Shown: positions 17,501 to 25,058 of the stretch, piece by piece
Numbering within the stretch: the first letter of the stretch is position 1
How the letters are laid out: every line of letters starts with the position of its first letter
DNA from: Candidatus Obscuribacter sp.
GTDB lineage: Bacteria > Cyanobacteriota > Vampirovibrionia > Obscuribacterales > Obscuribacteraceae
Length of the DNA stretch: 38,119 bases
Direction of reading: 5' to 3'
Assembly: GCA_021772155.1 (NCBI GenBank)
Contig: JADYXS010000095.1
Span: forward strand, 1-38,119
Made by a program: the position numbers and the translations under genes
The notes under the pieces: model-generated
Databases searched by the model: none
Seen by the model: the letters and a program-made list of their open reading frames with translations, nothing else
What the model was told of the DNA's origin: nothing

Positions 17501-19119
17501 ACGATCCGGTTCTGAAATTGAGCCGCGCCTACGTTGACTTCATGGGTGTCCTGGCGCCGCAAGCCGCTGCCATGGGTCCTGCTGAAGGCTTGGCTGCAAT
17601 GCAGAAAGTCCAGACTCAATTTGCAGATACCATCGCGAAGTACAAAGCAGCTGCTGCACGGCCGACCGACACTACCTTGATGCAAGCTGCCGGAAAAGCT
17701 GAGATGGAGCTGAACAAGCTCACCAATCCACTGCTGCCGAAAGACAGGGCCGTAGTTGATGATGCTCTTGATCGTCGAGAAGCTGTAGCCAAGCAAGACG
17801 CGAATTTGGTACCGCGTCGTGAGCCTCCGCAGATCGGCCCTGAGGTAACGCCAATATTTGAGGTGGATACGGAATCGCGCTTAGCCAGGCAGTTTGAGAC
17901 TTCCGATGTTGCCTGGAAAGATGCTCCGAAATCGCAAGGGACAGATGCCGATTTTGCAGCCATTGAGGCGAAGATGGCCACCAGACCATTCCATCTCAGC
18001 GACAACTATTCAGATGTCCTCCTCCGAGGTGAGCGCGTAGCCTTGGGTGGCGATCGAGAGTTCCGCGCCTTTGCCTCAGCGGAGAGCGCCGAATCGTTTG
18101 CTCGTTTTTGCTCCGGATACCTTGACGGTCTATATCCTGCCGGTAATCGGCACGTGGACACGGTTTCGGTAGTGGTGGAAGGACAACAGCGTTACTTGCC
18201 GGTTGTCACCGTAACCCTGCCAAATGGTTCCACAGTCACCGGCATCTACACGATGGATGGCACTAATCGTCCGGTAACTCTGAATCGTATACCTAATGGT
18301 GAAATTGCTCCCGCTGCAAAACCAGCGGTACAGCCGCCGGCAATCAAGCCACAACCTACGGTGCCAGAACCTAAGCTAGAGCCCAAGCCACAACCTACGG
18401 TGCCAGAATCTAAGCTAGAGCCCAAGCCACAACCTACGGTGCCAGAACCTAAGCTAGAGCCCAAGCCACAACCTACGGTGCCAGAACCTAAGCTAGAGCC
18501 CAAGCCACAACCTACGGTGCCAGAACCCAAGCTAGAGCCCAAGCCTGAACCAAATCCGCCAGACTCCAGCGCCGCTGACGCCGCAGAGTTGGCCAGGAAA
18601 GCAAAACAAAACGGTCCGGTTGAAAAGGACGGAGATGGCGTTGAAATGTCCGTCGGACCGACGGAGACCAGAGAAGCTCTGGCCCGCCTTTCGACGTCTA
18701 GGACACCGGGTAACGTTGTGAATCAAGGCGCACTTGGACCACCTGCCGGCCCGAAAGTAGGCGGTACCACAGGCACGCCGGAACCGGCATCCACAGCCAA
18801 AGTTGTTCCGCCGGAAACGCCGGTCAAAACTGTCACACCACCACCGGAAAAACCGCCCCAAACTGTCACACCACCACTGGGCAAAATCAACACACTTCCA
18901 CCGGAACACAGAATACAGAAGCCCCGGATATCACCAGCGGAGCAAGCTCAGCTTGATCTGATTGCTGCCGAAGAACAAGGGCGCAATCAAGACTGGCAGA
19001 AACGTCGCGGTAAAGGCAAAGGCGGCGACGATGGTGACGGCGGCGGCGGGAAAAAGAAGAATGGTCGCACTGGACGTCCACGTGACTGGCGTCAGGCAAA
19101 TGAGGACGAAGACTTTTAG
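14524..19119 (+). CDS. Giant repeat-rich protein (1531 residues), function unknown
   Basis: Visible parts in order: an N-terminal charged helical stretch (1-100) with coiled-coil character; a Gly/Ala-rich region (about 105-330) containing several glycine-rich turns but no obvious membrane helix; three 22-residue repeats beginning EALKVRPATDGR (about 369-425); a Pro-rich linker; a long helical region (about 450-1100) whose repeating pattern recalls HEAT-like solenoids; a compact segment (about 1140-1255) with VSVVVEGQQRYLPVVTVTLP; five 13-residue KPQPTVPEPKLEP repeats (1275-1339); and a Pro/Lys/Gly-rich tail ending in an acidic cluster. No signal peptide or catalytic motif is seen. It is followed after 41 bases by a membrane kinase, which probably shares its operon. 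It could be a structural, surface or secreted protein of the T4SS-like system; that is inference from position only. Confidence 0.85.
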   Translation: MSGDSSSIIGKELSAELSVTALNQQIEEHKKADGDRSVLASGMSMVWRGDESSLERLQKLQKEVQDAQAKGDSTRIQQMESKIRSAVEADQEEVEFQSEFSHYVGGGVKTAALFFGGSKAGFLTNRGGYGLAATVTLYGLDQAKAKDDPLTFAGDFAVGGLKGGLTKGMFHGLGHMPIASPALKGVVLGMGARVIDTSLTPANYVDGQGQTNISQGLGRTWNTVMDSRSMVVDAALFSGAHSLTRGANFLTRGALDASPMANTVITSGSFGLSGGAFHELERQTASGEEIDYAKVFKRALLQGGIDAIAGLPGGLNADVNFRNSVSTKLSNLRSGSTGAADAPINVVKPTAPNPIEPTARTPGFEAAVEALKVRPATDGRGSAGEAIPLAEALKVAPAIPGRVTGGEATPLVEALKVRPATDGRSPAAPVEAKEKAPILPVEVKPEFAVPREYPPADVAKAKVIVDDMVSKLSGPEPTPKQVTEISDYLKNHPEADAHAAELYVRHFANPAIRRAIESFYKPSFSMDNEVHLATPAVRDAYQKFEGALNEPGNRSILPEIWGRRINNLITRAGADGPAIRELIEHHGRTTHDAVATKAIDAAFNTTYTAALCGPRVGRMLPLSEADLTYLKDVALGKQPGVEPTNPALKPDGTPRTAADLVAGVEKSALLRPGLQAACQAGMGEQIGKTAEEMRTGTADQKIEAATKLAQHLHHESAADWFADWLKVVPETHLTGVRKLELPAVKALTDLAPDAVRQFFGAKSPMGLDYRINALSEIATAFEKNPQVAVELIKIAAENPAAMKQMGYELTKGFGAKSYKAWLENLLKPAADGTEAPRPKVEQITGDAALRKARIFGAFAGEPELAAHLEKFAEAYPDVAQELLKKLPQPTVEGQEGKPPNKGQEQMQALLKDRIERRIAEGTAPEAKPEQLSPDLLNLEIRLRNSFRKNPDAMDVLLDFARTNLAAVDKLLKMPGVVEQQQPQRGPKKPFDRNDPVLKLSRAYVDFMGVLAPQAAAMGPAEGLAAMQKVQTQFADTIAKYKAAAARPTDTTLMQAAGKAEMELNKLTNPLLPKDRAVVDDALDRREAVAKQDANLVPRREPPQIGPEVTPIFEVDTESRLARQFETSDVAWKDAPKSQGTDADFAAIEAKMATRPFHLSDNYSDVLLRGERVALGGDREFRAFASAESAESFARFCSGYLDGLYPAGNRHVDTVSVVVEGQQRYLPVVTVTLPNGSTVTGIYTMDGTNRPVTLNRIPNGEIAPAAKPAVQPPAIKPQPTVPEPKLEPKPQPTVPESKLEPKPQPTVPEPKLEPKPQPTVPEPKLEPKPQPTVPEPKLEPKPEPNPPDSSAADAAELARKAKQNGPVEKDGDGVEMSVGPTETREALARLSTSRTPGNVVNQGALGPPAGPKVGGTTGTPEPASTAKVVPPETPVKTVTPPPEKPPQTVTPPLGKINTLPPEHRIQKPRISPAEQAQLDLIAAEEQGRNQDWQKRRGKGKGGDDGDGGGGKKKNGRTGRPRDWRQANEDEDF
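15628..15800 (+). repeat. 66-bp in-frame repeat, about 2.6 copies (EALKVxPAxxGR)
   Basis: Units start at 15628, 15694 and 15760. They encode EALKVRPATDGRGSAGEAIP, EALKVAPAIPGRVTGGEATP and EALKVRPATDGRSPAAP. The DNA copies have diverged more than the other repeats here, so this duplication is older. Confidence 0.85.
18346..18540 (+). repeat. 39-bp in-frame tandem repeat, 5 copies (KPQPTVPEPKLEP)
   Basis: Five nearly identical 39-base units begin at 18346, 18385, 18424, 18463 and 18502. Copy 2 encodes PESKLEP (CCT to TCT) and copy 5 has a silent change. They form a stiff, charged proline-rich stalk near the C-terminus of the 1531-residue protein. Near identity implies recent expansion or ongoing homogenisation. 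Confidence 0.95.
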
Positions 19120-19160
19120 CGCGGGCCTTCTGCGGGACGGATATTGGCGAACCGAGTAAC

Positions 19161-20942
19161 ATGTATTCGGGAGCTCATCGTTTGACGGACAATTCACAAC
19201 ACTACCCACTTATCGGACGCATCGTAGCGGAACGCTACGAGATCGTTGGCTTTATTGGACAGGGCGCGATGGGCGCCGTGTACAAAGCGAAGCACGTGAC
19301 GATGGGGCGTATTTGTGCAGTCAAAACACTTAACGCTAACTTGCTCTCGGACGAAAAGAGCGTTCTGCGCTTCCATCTAGAAGCCCAGGCAATGAGCGTT
19401 TTGAACCATCCTCACCTGATTGCCATCTCAGATTATGGTCAGATGGATGATGATTCTCTGTTCTTTGTCATGGAGTACCTGGAAGGAATAAGTCTCAGTG
19501 ATGATTTGCGCAAGAACGGACCACTGTCGATCAGGCGCGCCATCCCGATATTTGGTCAAATCGCCGACGCGGTCGCGCATGCGCACAGTAAATCACTGGT
19601 GCATCGGGATCTGAAGCCGAGCAATGTGATGCTTACTGGCGACGATCAGGACTTTGCCAAGGTCGTTGATTTCGGCATTGCGAAAATAGTGTCCGATGGA
19701 GACGATCCGGCGCAGCATCTTACGCAGACCGGCGAAGTCTTCGGTAGTCCGCTCTACATGAGCCCTGAACAGTGCATGGGCATGCCGATGGATGGTCGGT
19801 CGGATATCTATTCATTTGGCTGTTTGATGTACGAGGTCTTGTCCGGGCGTCCGGCGCTCAAAGGGCAAAATTTCGTGCAAACGGCATACAAACACATGCA
19901 TGAAATGCCGTTGCCGTTAAGGGAACTCCGCCCGGATGTCCCGGAAAACCTGGCGGCAATTATCGAGGGATGTCTAGAGAAGAAACCGGAAGACAGAATA
20001 CCTTCGATGTCGACAGTGCGGGACCTGCTCCGAAGTGTCGAATCATTGGGTGACAAGGCCGCAACTGTCAATCGCCGAAGCATTATCAGTGAGCAGGAAA
20101 ACACTCTAATCGAGCACAACGCAAGCGTAGGGGAGGGGCTTGTCCCCTCCCGTGCAGACGTATCGAGTGTAGGGGAGGGGCTTGTCCTCTCCCGTGCAAA
20201 CGTATCGAGTGTAGGGGAGGGGCTTGTCCCCTCCCGTGGGAACGTAGAGTCATCCAAGTTCAATAAAATCGCTGCCATTGTCCTGGGTACTGCCTGCGTG
20301 CTTTGCGCATTTTTTCTCGGTCGCAACGGACCGCCAGTAGTTACGCAAACCTCTGCTCCAAAGGCTGAACCTGATGCATCGCCGAAGACCACCCGCGTTC
20401 AGCCCAGTATTTCGTCGGTGTCCATAGAATCGCCGGCTTTTTCGCACGTCAACCCGGATGCGCCGGAAGAAGTCGACGTTATCGCCGTTTACCAGGCAAA
20501 GCTTCCGCCAACGGAAGTTGATGACGTCGATGAGACTGCGTCGCAGGGAACTGATGCAGTTAATGCGAGTTCGCCGCCAGAAGTTACCGTGGTCATTCAT
20601 CCCAAAAAGCAGCCGATAACACTGGTTCTGCTCTCTTACATGCCGGTTCACTGGAATGTCCAGCCGCAGTCAGGTGCGAACATTTTAAAAGTCGTCGCTT
20701 CCGGATACTTCGAGCAGAAAATCGAGACCAAAAACAATAGCTGCGCGGATGTTACTAAAATGTGCAATAAAACCCATGCCGACGCCTTCAACACCGCTGG
20801 CTTGTTCTACACAGATTCTCTGATGGTCGAACAGAATCGGAAGAAGACTTATGAGACGGTTGCCGCTGCAGTTAAGCGAATGCTGAATAAGGAAATAAGG
20901 CATTTTGAGGGTAAGTTTTACGGAACCCATTTCGATATTTGA
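19161..20942 (+). CDS. Membrane Ser/Thr protein kinase with VGEGLVPSR repeats in the linker
   Basis: A 593-residue kinase. Domain about residues 25-292: IGQGAMGAVYKAKH loop, Lys55 (CAVKTL), HRDLKPSN (148-155), DFG (170-172), FGSPLYMSPEQ (194-204), GRSDIYSFGCLMYEVLSG. All catalytic residues are intact. The linker (about 321-362) holds three 14-residue repeats with VGEGLVPSR, encoded by a GC-rich palindrome that also occurs between genes at 34230. A membrane helix follows at about 369-387, then a Pro/Asp-rich stretch, then an outer C-terminal domain (about 470-593) with the pattern PITLVLLSYMPVHW and two Cys residues (CADVTKMC). I recall similar L-V-L-S-x-Y-x-P-V-x-W segments in other bacterial outer domains but cannot name the family. 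It starts 41 bases after the 1531-residue gene. Confidence 0.93.
   Translation: MYSGAHRLTDNSQHYPLIGRIVAERYEIVGFIGQGAMGAVYKAKHVTMGRICAVKTLNANLLSDEKSVLRFHLEAQAMSVLNHPHLIAISDYGQMDDDSLFFVMEYLEGISLSDDLRKNGPLSIRRAIPIFGQIADAVAHAHSKSLVHRDLKPSNVMLTGDDQDFAKVVDFGIAKIVSDGDDPAQHLTQTGEVFGSPLYMSPEQCMGMPMDGRSDIYSFGCLMYEVLSGRPALKGQNFVQTAYKHMHEMPLPLRELRPDVPENLAAIIEGCLEKKPEDRIPSMSTVRDLLRSVESLGDKAATVNRRSIISEQENTLIEHNASVGEGLVPSRADVSSVGEGLVLSRANVSSVGEGLVPSRGNVESSKFNKIAAIVLGTACVLCAFFLGRNGPPVVTQTSAPKAEPDASPKTTRVQPSISSVSIESPAFSHVNPDAPEEVDVIAVYQAKLPPTEVDDVDETASQGTDAVNASSPPEVTVVIHPKKQPITLVLLSYMPVHWNVQPQSGANILKVVASGYFEQKIETKNNSCADVTKMCNKTHADAFNTAGLFYTDSLMVEQNRKKTYETVAAAVKRMLNKEIRHFEGKFYGTHFDI
20127..20252 (+). repeat. 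42-bp tandem repeat, 3 copies, with palindromic core, inside a kinase gene
   Basis: Units begin at 20127, 20169 and 20211. Each contains GTAGGGGAGGGGCTTG followed by TCCCCTCCCGT; GGGAGGGG and CCCCTCCC can pair around CTTGT. Unit 2 has one C-to-T change. The third unit departs from the pattern after its core. A close relative of the core lies between genes at 34230-34251, so this looks like a dispersed palindromic element that was taken into the reading frame and then duplicated. Confidence 0.9.
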
Positions 20943-21139
20943 TTTGCAGTCTTGCACAGTGCCAAGCTGAGCCTGAGGAATTAACCTTTAAACGTACGTA
21001 GTTTTCCCACTCTAGGCGAGTGGCATGGGCATTCTCCCATGGGTATGGGAGATCCCCCGATTTACCCGAGCCTTATATAGACCTAATCTTAGTGGACAGG
21101 CATAGAGCAAGGCCACTCGGCTAAGGCAGGCATTCAGAC
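20943..21139 (+). promoter_or_regulatory. Leader region of the T4SS-like operon with 8-bp hairpin
   Basis: No gene is seen in these 197 bases. TCTCCCAT (21033-21040) and ATGGGAGA (21045-21052) form a hairpin with loop GGGT; there is no T-run after it. An AT-rich TTATATA lies at 21073-21079 and could belong to a promoter, but no good -35 box is at the right distance. This is the most likely place for the operon promoter and its control site. Confidence 0.35.
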
Positions 21140-21847
21140 ATGCAACTAGTAGAGGAATTTACACTCAGTCAGGCAATCGTAGTTTGTCCGACTTGCAACG
21201 CAAGTTTTTGCACGCCGCAGTTGACCAATATGCCGATCATCACCAGCACCACCCCGGTAGAAACCGATCTACACAGAATTCTCCCGAACGGCGCTATTCG
21301 CGCCGCTCTTGTCGGTTTCTGCAAGGAATGTGGATATGCCTGGTGGATCACTGCTTTCAAAACCAAATCATTGTTGCCGGATACGCTAACTGCAGATGAA
21401 TACTCGATGGAACGCCTGCAGTATCCACGCAAGTTCGCCAGCGCTTTTATCACCGGCAAGAAACAAGGTGTTTCCAGCCGTGAGCTTGCATTGCTCGCGT
21501 TGAATGGCGGCTGGTGCGCTCGTGAAGCCGGACTGGCTACCGACCGCTGGTTGGAGCTTGCCGCAGAAGAGCTGCAAAAGGCTTTGGCGGATAAGACCAT
21601 GACCGGAAATCGTGGCTACTACCACTACATCATGGGCGAAATTTATCGCCAATTGAAGCAGTTCGACAAGGCTCTTAGCCACTTTAATCGCGTCAACTAC
21701 CACTCGCGCTTGCCTCGCGAACTTGTTCTGCGCCAGAAGGTCCAGACGACGGCAGGGGATTCAGGACCGACCCTCCTGCCACCATATTTGGTGGAGCTGC
21801 TATTTTGCCCACGTAAGCCACGCCTGCCTTTCGACAAGAGTATCTAA
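21140..21847 (+). CDS. Zinc-ribbon (DUF2225-like) protein heading the T4SS operon
   Basis: A 235-residue soluble protein. Two Cys pairs, CPTC (16-19) and CKEC (61-64), fit a zinc ribbon; helices that resemble TPRs follow (YHYIMGEIYRQLKQFDKALSHFNRV, about 154-178). It is the short paralogue of the N-terminal half of the protein at 12157-13887, sharing ETDLHRILP versus EADLHRVLP, ALNGGWCAREAG versus ALNGLYCARESG, and a closing LPPYLVELLF. It lacks the Pro/Ala-rich tail of that protein. Its stop is only 5 bases before the VirB3-like gene, so it belongs to the same operon. A role as cytoplasmic assembly factor, substrate adaptor or redox/zinc sensor of the secretion system is inferred from position; no known T4SS subunit matches. 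Confidence 0.85.
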   Translation: MQLVEEFTLSQAIVVCPTCNASFCTPQLTNMPIITSTTPVETDLHRILPNGAIRAALVGFCKECGYAWWITAFKTKSLLPDTLTADEYSMERLQYPRKFASAFITGKKQGVSSRELALLALNGGWCAREAGLATDRWLELAAEELQKALADKTMTGNRGYYHYIMGEIYRQLKQFDKALSHFNRVNYHSRLPRELVLRQKVQTTAGDSGPTLLPPYLVELLFCPRKPRLPFDKSI

Positions 21848-21852
21848 GAATC

Positions 21853-22191
21853 ATGGAAGACATCACACCACTAAACTTGGAGGACTCACCAAAGCTGTTC
21901 GGGCTACGCTACGATCAGCTGATTACTGTTCTTGTGTCCATGATGATTTCAACACAACTCTACTCATGGATGGATCCAGTAAAAATCGGTGGACACGAAA
22001 TCCGTCTGTATGTGTCGATCTTCATTTTCATGATTGGACCTGTTTACTGCCTCGTATCCATGAACAATGGTGTGTCCAACTGGGAGGCCATCGTTAACCA
22101 CTACATTGCTCCGTCTGTTTACATTCCAGGTCCGGACCCAAATCCGACCAGGTTTTTGATCGACGAAGAGCTTGTCGATTTCTGCGAATAA
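21853..22191 (+). CDS. VirB3/TrbD-like small T4SS membrane protein
   Basis: A 112-residue inner-membrane protein with two hydrophobic helices at about 22-40 and 51-68 and a polar C-terminal tail. Size, two-helix layout and position directly before the VirB4-type ATPase are those of VirB3/TrbD (or the Gram-positive PrgI family), which anchor the ATPase at the inner membrane. Sequence alone is too diverged for me to confirm the family. The next gene starts 14 bases downstream. Confidence 0.65.
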   Translation: MEDITPLNLEDSPKLFGLRYDQLITVLVSMMISTQLYSWMDPVKIGGHEIRLYVSIFIFMIGPVYCLVSMNNGVSNWEAIVNHYIAPSVYIPGPDPNPTRFLIDEELVDFCE

Positions 22192-22205
22192 AGGAAAGAC
22201 CATAA

Positions 22206-25010
22206 GTGCAATCCGTTTCTAGAAGTTATTCAACTGGTATTCTCAGCCGATTCGGGTTCGGTCGTACGGCTACGGCGACAGGATTAGCGACCAGTGATTT
22301 GCTCGCTAAACTGCCCTCGAATGCGGTGCCAAGACCGCACGGTTCGGCTGCCGGATTGATGCCAATTTGGGACATGTTCCAAGACCAACAAAGTGGTCTG
22401 GGCGTTATAGTTTTGAAAGATGGCACCTACCGCTGTTGTTATGAAGTAGATGGCGTGCACGTCAGCGGATTCGATGAAGTTCGCTTGCACTCCTTGATGA
22501 ATCACTTCACCGGTTTTATCAACAGCATTGACACGTCTGTCCAACTGACCATCGTTTGCCACAACATCAGTAAGCGCGAATACTTTGAGCGTCACCCGGT
22601 CGAAGTCAAAGAAGGCGACGATTTTCTTAAGTACGTCGCCAAGTCCGTTCAAGACGACGAGGCGTTCCTGCTTGCTAAGAACTTCATTCCGGAACTCAAG
22701 TTCTACATCACCTTCTGCTACAAGCCACCACGTGAAAAACCTGTTAAGCAGAACATGATCGACAGCACGGTCAGCCGCATTGTCGATGTGTTCACCAGTC
22801 AGGCTGCTCGGCAGACTGTCGGGCATCACCACAAGAACGTGCAGACTCTAGTTCAGCGCGCTCAAGGTCACATCTCACAACTTGGTGCTTGCGGGATGAC
22901 TCCCCGGGCTATCAGCGCTCTTGAGTATTTCCAAAACCTTTACCGTCAACTGAACCCGACGCGGGACTTCAACGAAGATACATTGCCTGCGCCGATGCGT
23001 CCGCAACAGGCTCCGATGCCGGATTCCATCCGTCGGATATTCCCCGATATGGAACCAGCGACTCTTCGTCAACAGTTGACCGAGTCCCGTTATGATTTTT
23101 CGCACTCGGATTATGCTGTGATTTCGGATCTCACCAGCAATGAGCCTGGAGAGTTAGTCGAAGATGAAGCTCGCGGTAAGTACATTCGTACGCTTTACAT
23201 GAACCGCCTACCTGAGCGCACTGGACCATTGTGGTTGATGCCCCTTCTTCGCTTGAACTGCGAATGGCGCTTGAATATCTATGGCCATAAACTCGACAAG
23301 GATATGTTCCGCAAGAACTTGCAACGCAAGCAGGCGCAAGCTACGGCGAACACCTACCAGGGCATAATGGGCCAACGTTCCGCGCCGAACCAAGAAGAAG
23401 CGGAAAAGGCACAGGAAGCGGCGCAGATAGGTTCCGAACTGTACACGTCTAACCTGGAAGTTTTCAACTACGCCATTTATTTCACAGTGACTGCAGACAG
23501 CCTTGAAGATCTGAACCGCAATACTGAGCTAATCCGCGCTGCCTCTCCCCAATGCCGTGGTGCTCGCTTCGCGGTCGGCTTCAACGAGCAAAAATCGCTA
23601 TTTGTCGGCAGCTTACCTGGACTTGGGCTTGATGTAGTTCGTCGCGGCAAAGCGGTAAGAACACCCACGCTGAGAAACTCCTTCCCATTCGTCCATGCCA
23701 AGCTTGGCTCGGAAACTGGCGACTGGTTGGGCTTTTCCAAAGAGACACTGGAACCGGTTTTCCTGAACCCGTACGATGAGAAGCTCCCGAACGCATTGGC
23801 GATCGTCTTCGGTCAACCTGGGGAAGGTAAATCGATGGTCGCGCAGCAAATCATTCAATTGAAAATGCTTGCCGGCGCTAAAGTGGTCATTATCGACAGA
23901 TCCGGCTCATACAAAATGTTGTCGGAAGTCTACGACGACGTCGCTTACATTCGCCTTGGTCCTGACGGTTCGGTCTGCATCAATTTGTACGACCTGCCGC
24001 ACGAAGGCACCGACGGCAAGCCTATTGATCCGGCTAACCCACCGGAATCGCACATCATCAAACTGCTCAACTTCCACTCAGTAATGCTCGGCGAGCGTGG
24101 AGAACAGGCTTTAACCAAAGATGAAAAGCCGATCTTGATGCAAGGCATCCAGGCAATTTACATATCGTGTACGGCTGAGGGTCGCGTTCCAATTGAAAGC
24201 GATCTGGTCAACTGGCTCCGTGAAGAAGCTACCAAAACGAAGGGTACCAAGCGCGGCGAAACCTGTGATGACCTATGTAATCGCCTCAGCCTCTATTGCC
24301 GCGGTGCTATTTTCGGCAAACTGTTCGACGGACCAACTTCAATTCCAATGGATGCGCAGTTGCTGATATTCGATACAGGTGAATTGGCTCACGATAAGAC
24401 GCTTGAAGCTGTCGTCACCTTGTTCGTTTCGGACTTTGTGTTACGTCGTGCGCACCGCCACAAGCAAGAGCAAATGGCTCTCGGTAAGCCAGCTCGTTTC
24501 GTTTTCTGTATAGACGAGTTGTGGAGATTGCTTCGTTACGAAGGCGGCAAGACGCTGGTTGAAGATGCATCCAGAACCAGCCGCCACTTGGGTCTACTCT
24601 TCATCGGTATCTCCCAGGAGCTTGGTGACTTGCTGCGCGATGACCGCGCACGCACGCTAGCCAGCAACAGCGCAATCAAAATCATCCTCGGTAACGACCC
24701 GAGTAACTTCGATTTGATTCGCGAAGCCTGCGGACTGACACCGGCGGAAATGTCCGCCATCGGCCACCTCACCAGAAAGAATCGTGAATACTCGGATGCT
24801 TTCTTGATCTATCACAAGCAATCGCGTGGTGTGGTCAAACTACTTGTCCCACGTTTCATGTACTGGGTGGCCACCACTGAACCGAACTATGACCAACCAC
24901 TTCGATCGAAAATGATTGAGCTTTGCAATGGCGATGCGCGCTGGGCGTGCCACTTGCTGGCAAATGGTATCACTCCTGACACCTTCAGTGCCGAAATGCT
25001 GAAACTCTGA
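22206..25010 (+). CDS. VirB4/TraC-type T4SS ATPase
   Basis: A 934-residue hexameric-type ATPase that energises assembly or transport in type IV secretion. Start is GTG at 22206 with AAAGGAAAG about ten bases upstream. The N-terminal half has no clear membrane helix and contains VLKDGTYRCCYEVDGVHVSG, similar to the VirB4 N-domain. The C-terminal half is a VirD4/FtsK-like motor: Walker A GQPGEGKS (about 536-543), VVIIDRSGSYKML, Walker B FVFCIDELWRLL (about 764-775), a sensor segment HLGLLFIGISQELGDLLRD, and an NSAIKIILG strand. All nucleotide-binding motifs are intact. Length is near the usual 800-900 for VirB4. It is the anchor for calling this operon a T4SS. Whether the system moves DNA or protein cannot be told from it. 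Confidence 0.92.
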   Translation: MQSVSRSYSTGILSRFGFGRTATATGLATSDLLAKLPSNAVPRPHGSAAGLMPIWDMFQDQQSGLGVIVLKDGTYRCCYEVDGVHVSGFDEVRLHSLMNHFTGFINSIDTSVQLTIVCHNISKREYFERHPVEVKEGDDFLKYVAKSVQDDEAFLLAKNFIPELKFYITFCYKPPREKPVKQNMIDSTVSRIVDVFTSQAARQTVGHHHKNVQTLVQRAQGHISQLGACGMTPRAISALEYFQNLYRQLNPTRDFNEDTLPAPMRPQQAPMPDSIRRIFPDMEPATLRQQLTESRYDFSHSDYAVISDLTSNEPGELVEDEARGKYIRTLYMNRLPERTGPLWLMPLLRLNCEWRLNIYGHKLDKDMFRKNLQRKQAQATANTYQGIMGQRSAPNQEEAEKAQEAAQIGSELYTSNLEVFNYAIYFTVTADSLEDLNRNTELIRAASPQCRGARFAVGFNEQKSLFVGSLPGLGLDVVRRGKAVRTPTLRNSFPFVHAKLGSETGDWLGFSKETLEPVFLNPYDEKLPNALAIVFGQPGEGKSMVAQQIIQLKMLAGAKVVIIDRSGSYKMLSEVYDDVAYIRLGPDGSVCINLYDLPHEGTDGKPIDPANPPESHIIKLLNFHSVMLGERGEQALTKDEKPILMQGIQAIYISCTAEGRVPIESDLVNWLREEATKTKGTKRGETCDDLCNRLSLYCRGAIFGKLFDGPTSIPMDAQLLIFDTGELAHDKTLEAVVTLFVSDFVLRRAHRHKQEQMALGKPARFVFCIDELWRLLRYEGGKTLVEDASRTSRHLGLLFIGISQELGDLLRDDRARTLASNSAIKIILGNDPSNFDLIREACGLTPAEMSAIGHLTRKNREYSDAFLIYHKQSRGVVKLLVPRFMYWVATTEPNYDQPLRSKMIELCNGDARWACHLLANGITPDTFSAEMLKL

Positions 25011-25058
25011 CCATCGGGCGCGCCCTCGGCTCCCACCCTAAAGGAACTAATCAGAATC

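Noticed and set aside
15396..18542. Several long minus-strand frames opposite the 1531-residue gene
   Set aside because: Repeat-driven open frames (for example GSGTVGCGLGSSL) without ribosome sites; the plus-strand frame is continuous and has coherent protein features.
20127..20252. Frameshift or insertion that inactivates the kinase
   Set aside because: The three 42-base units keep frame and the membrane helix and outer domain follow normally.
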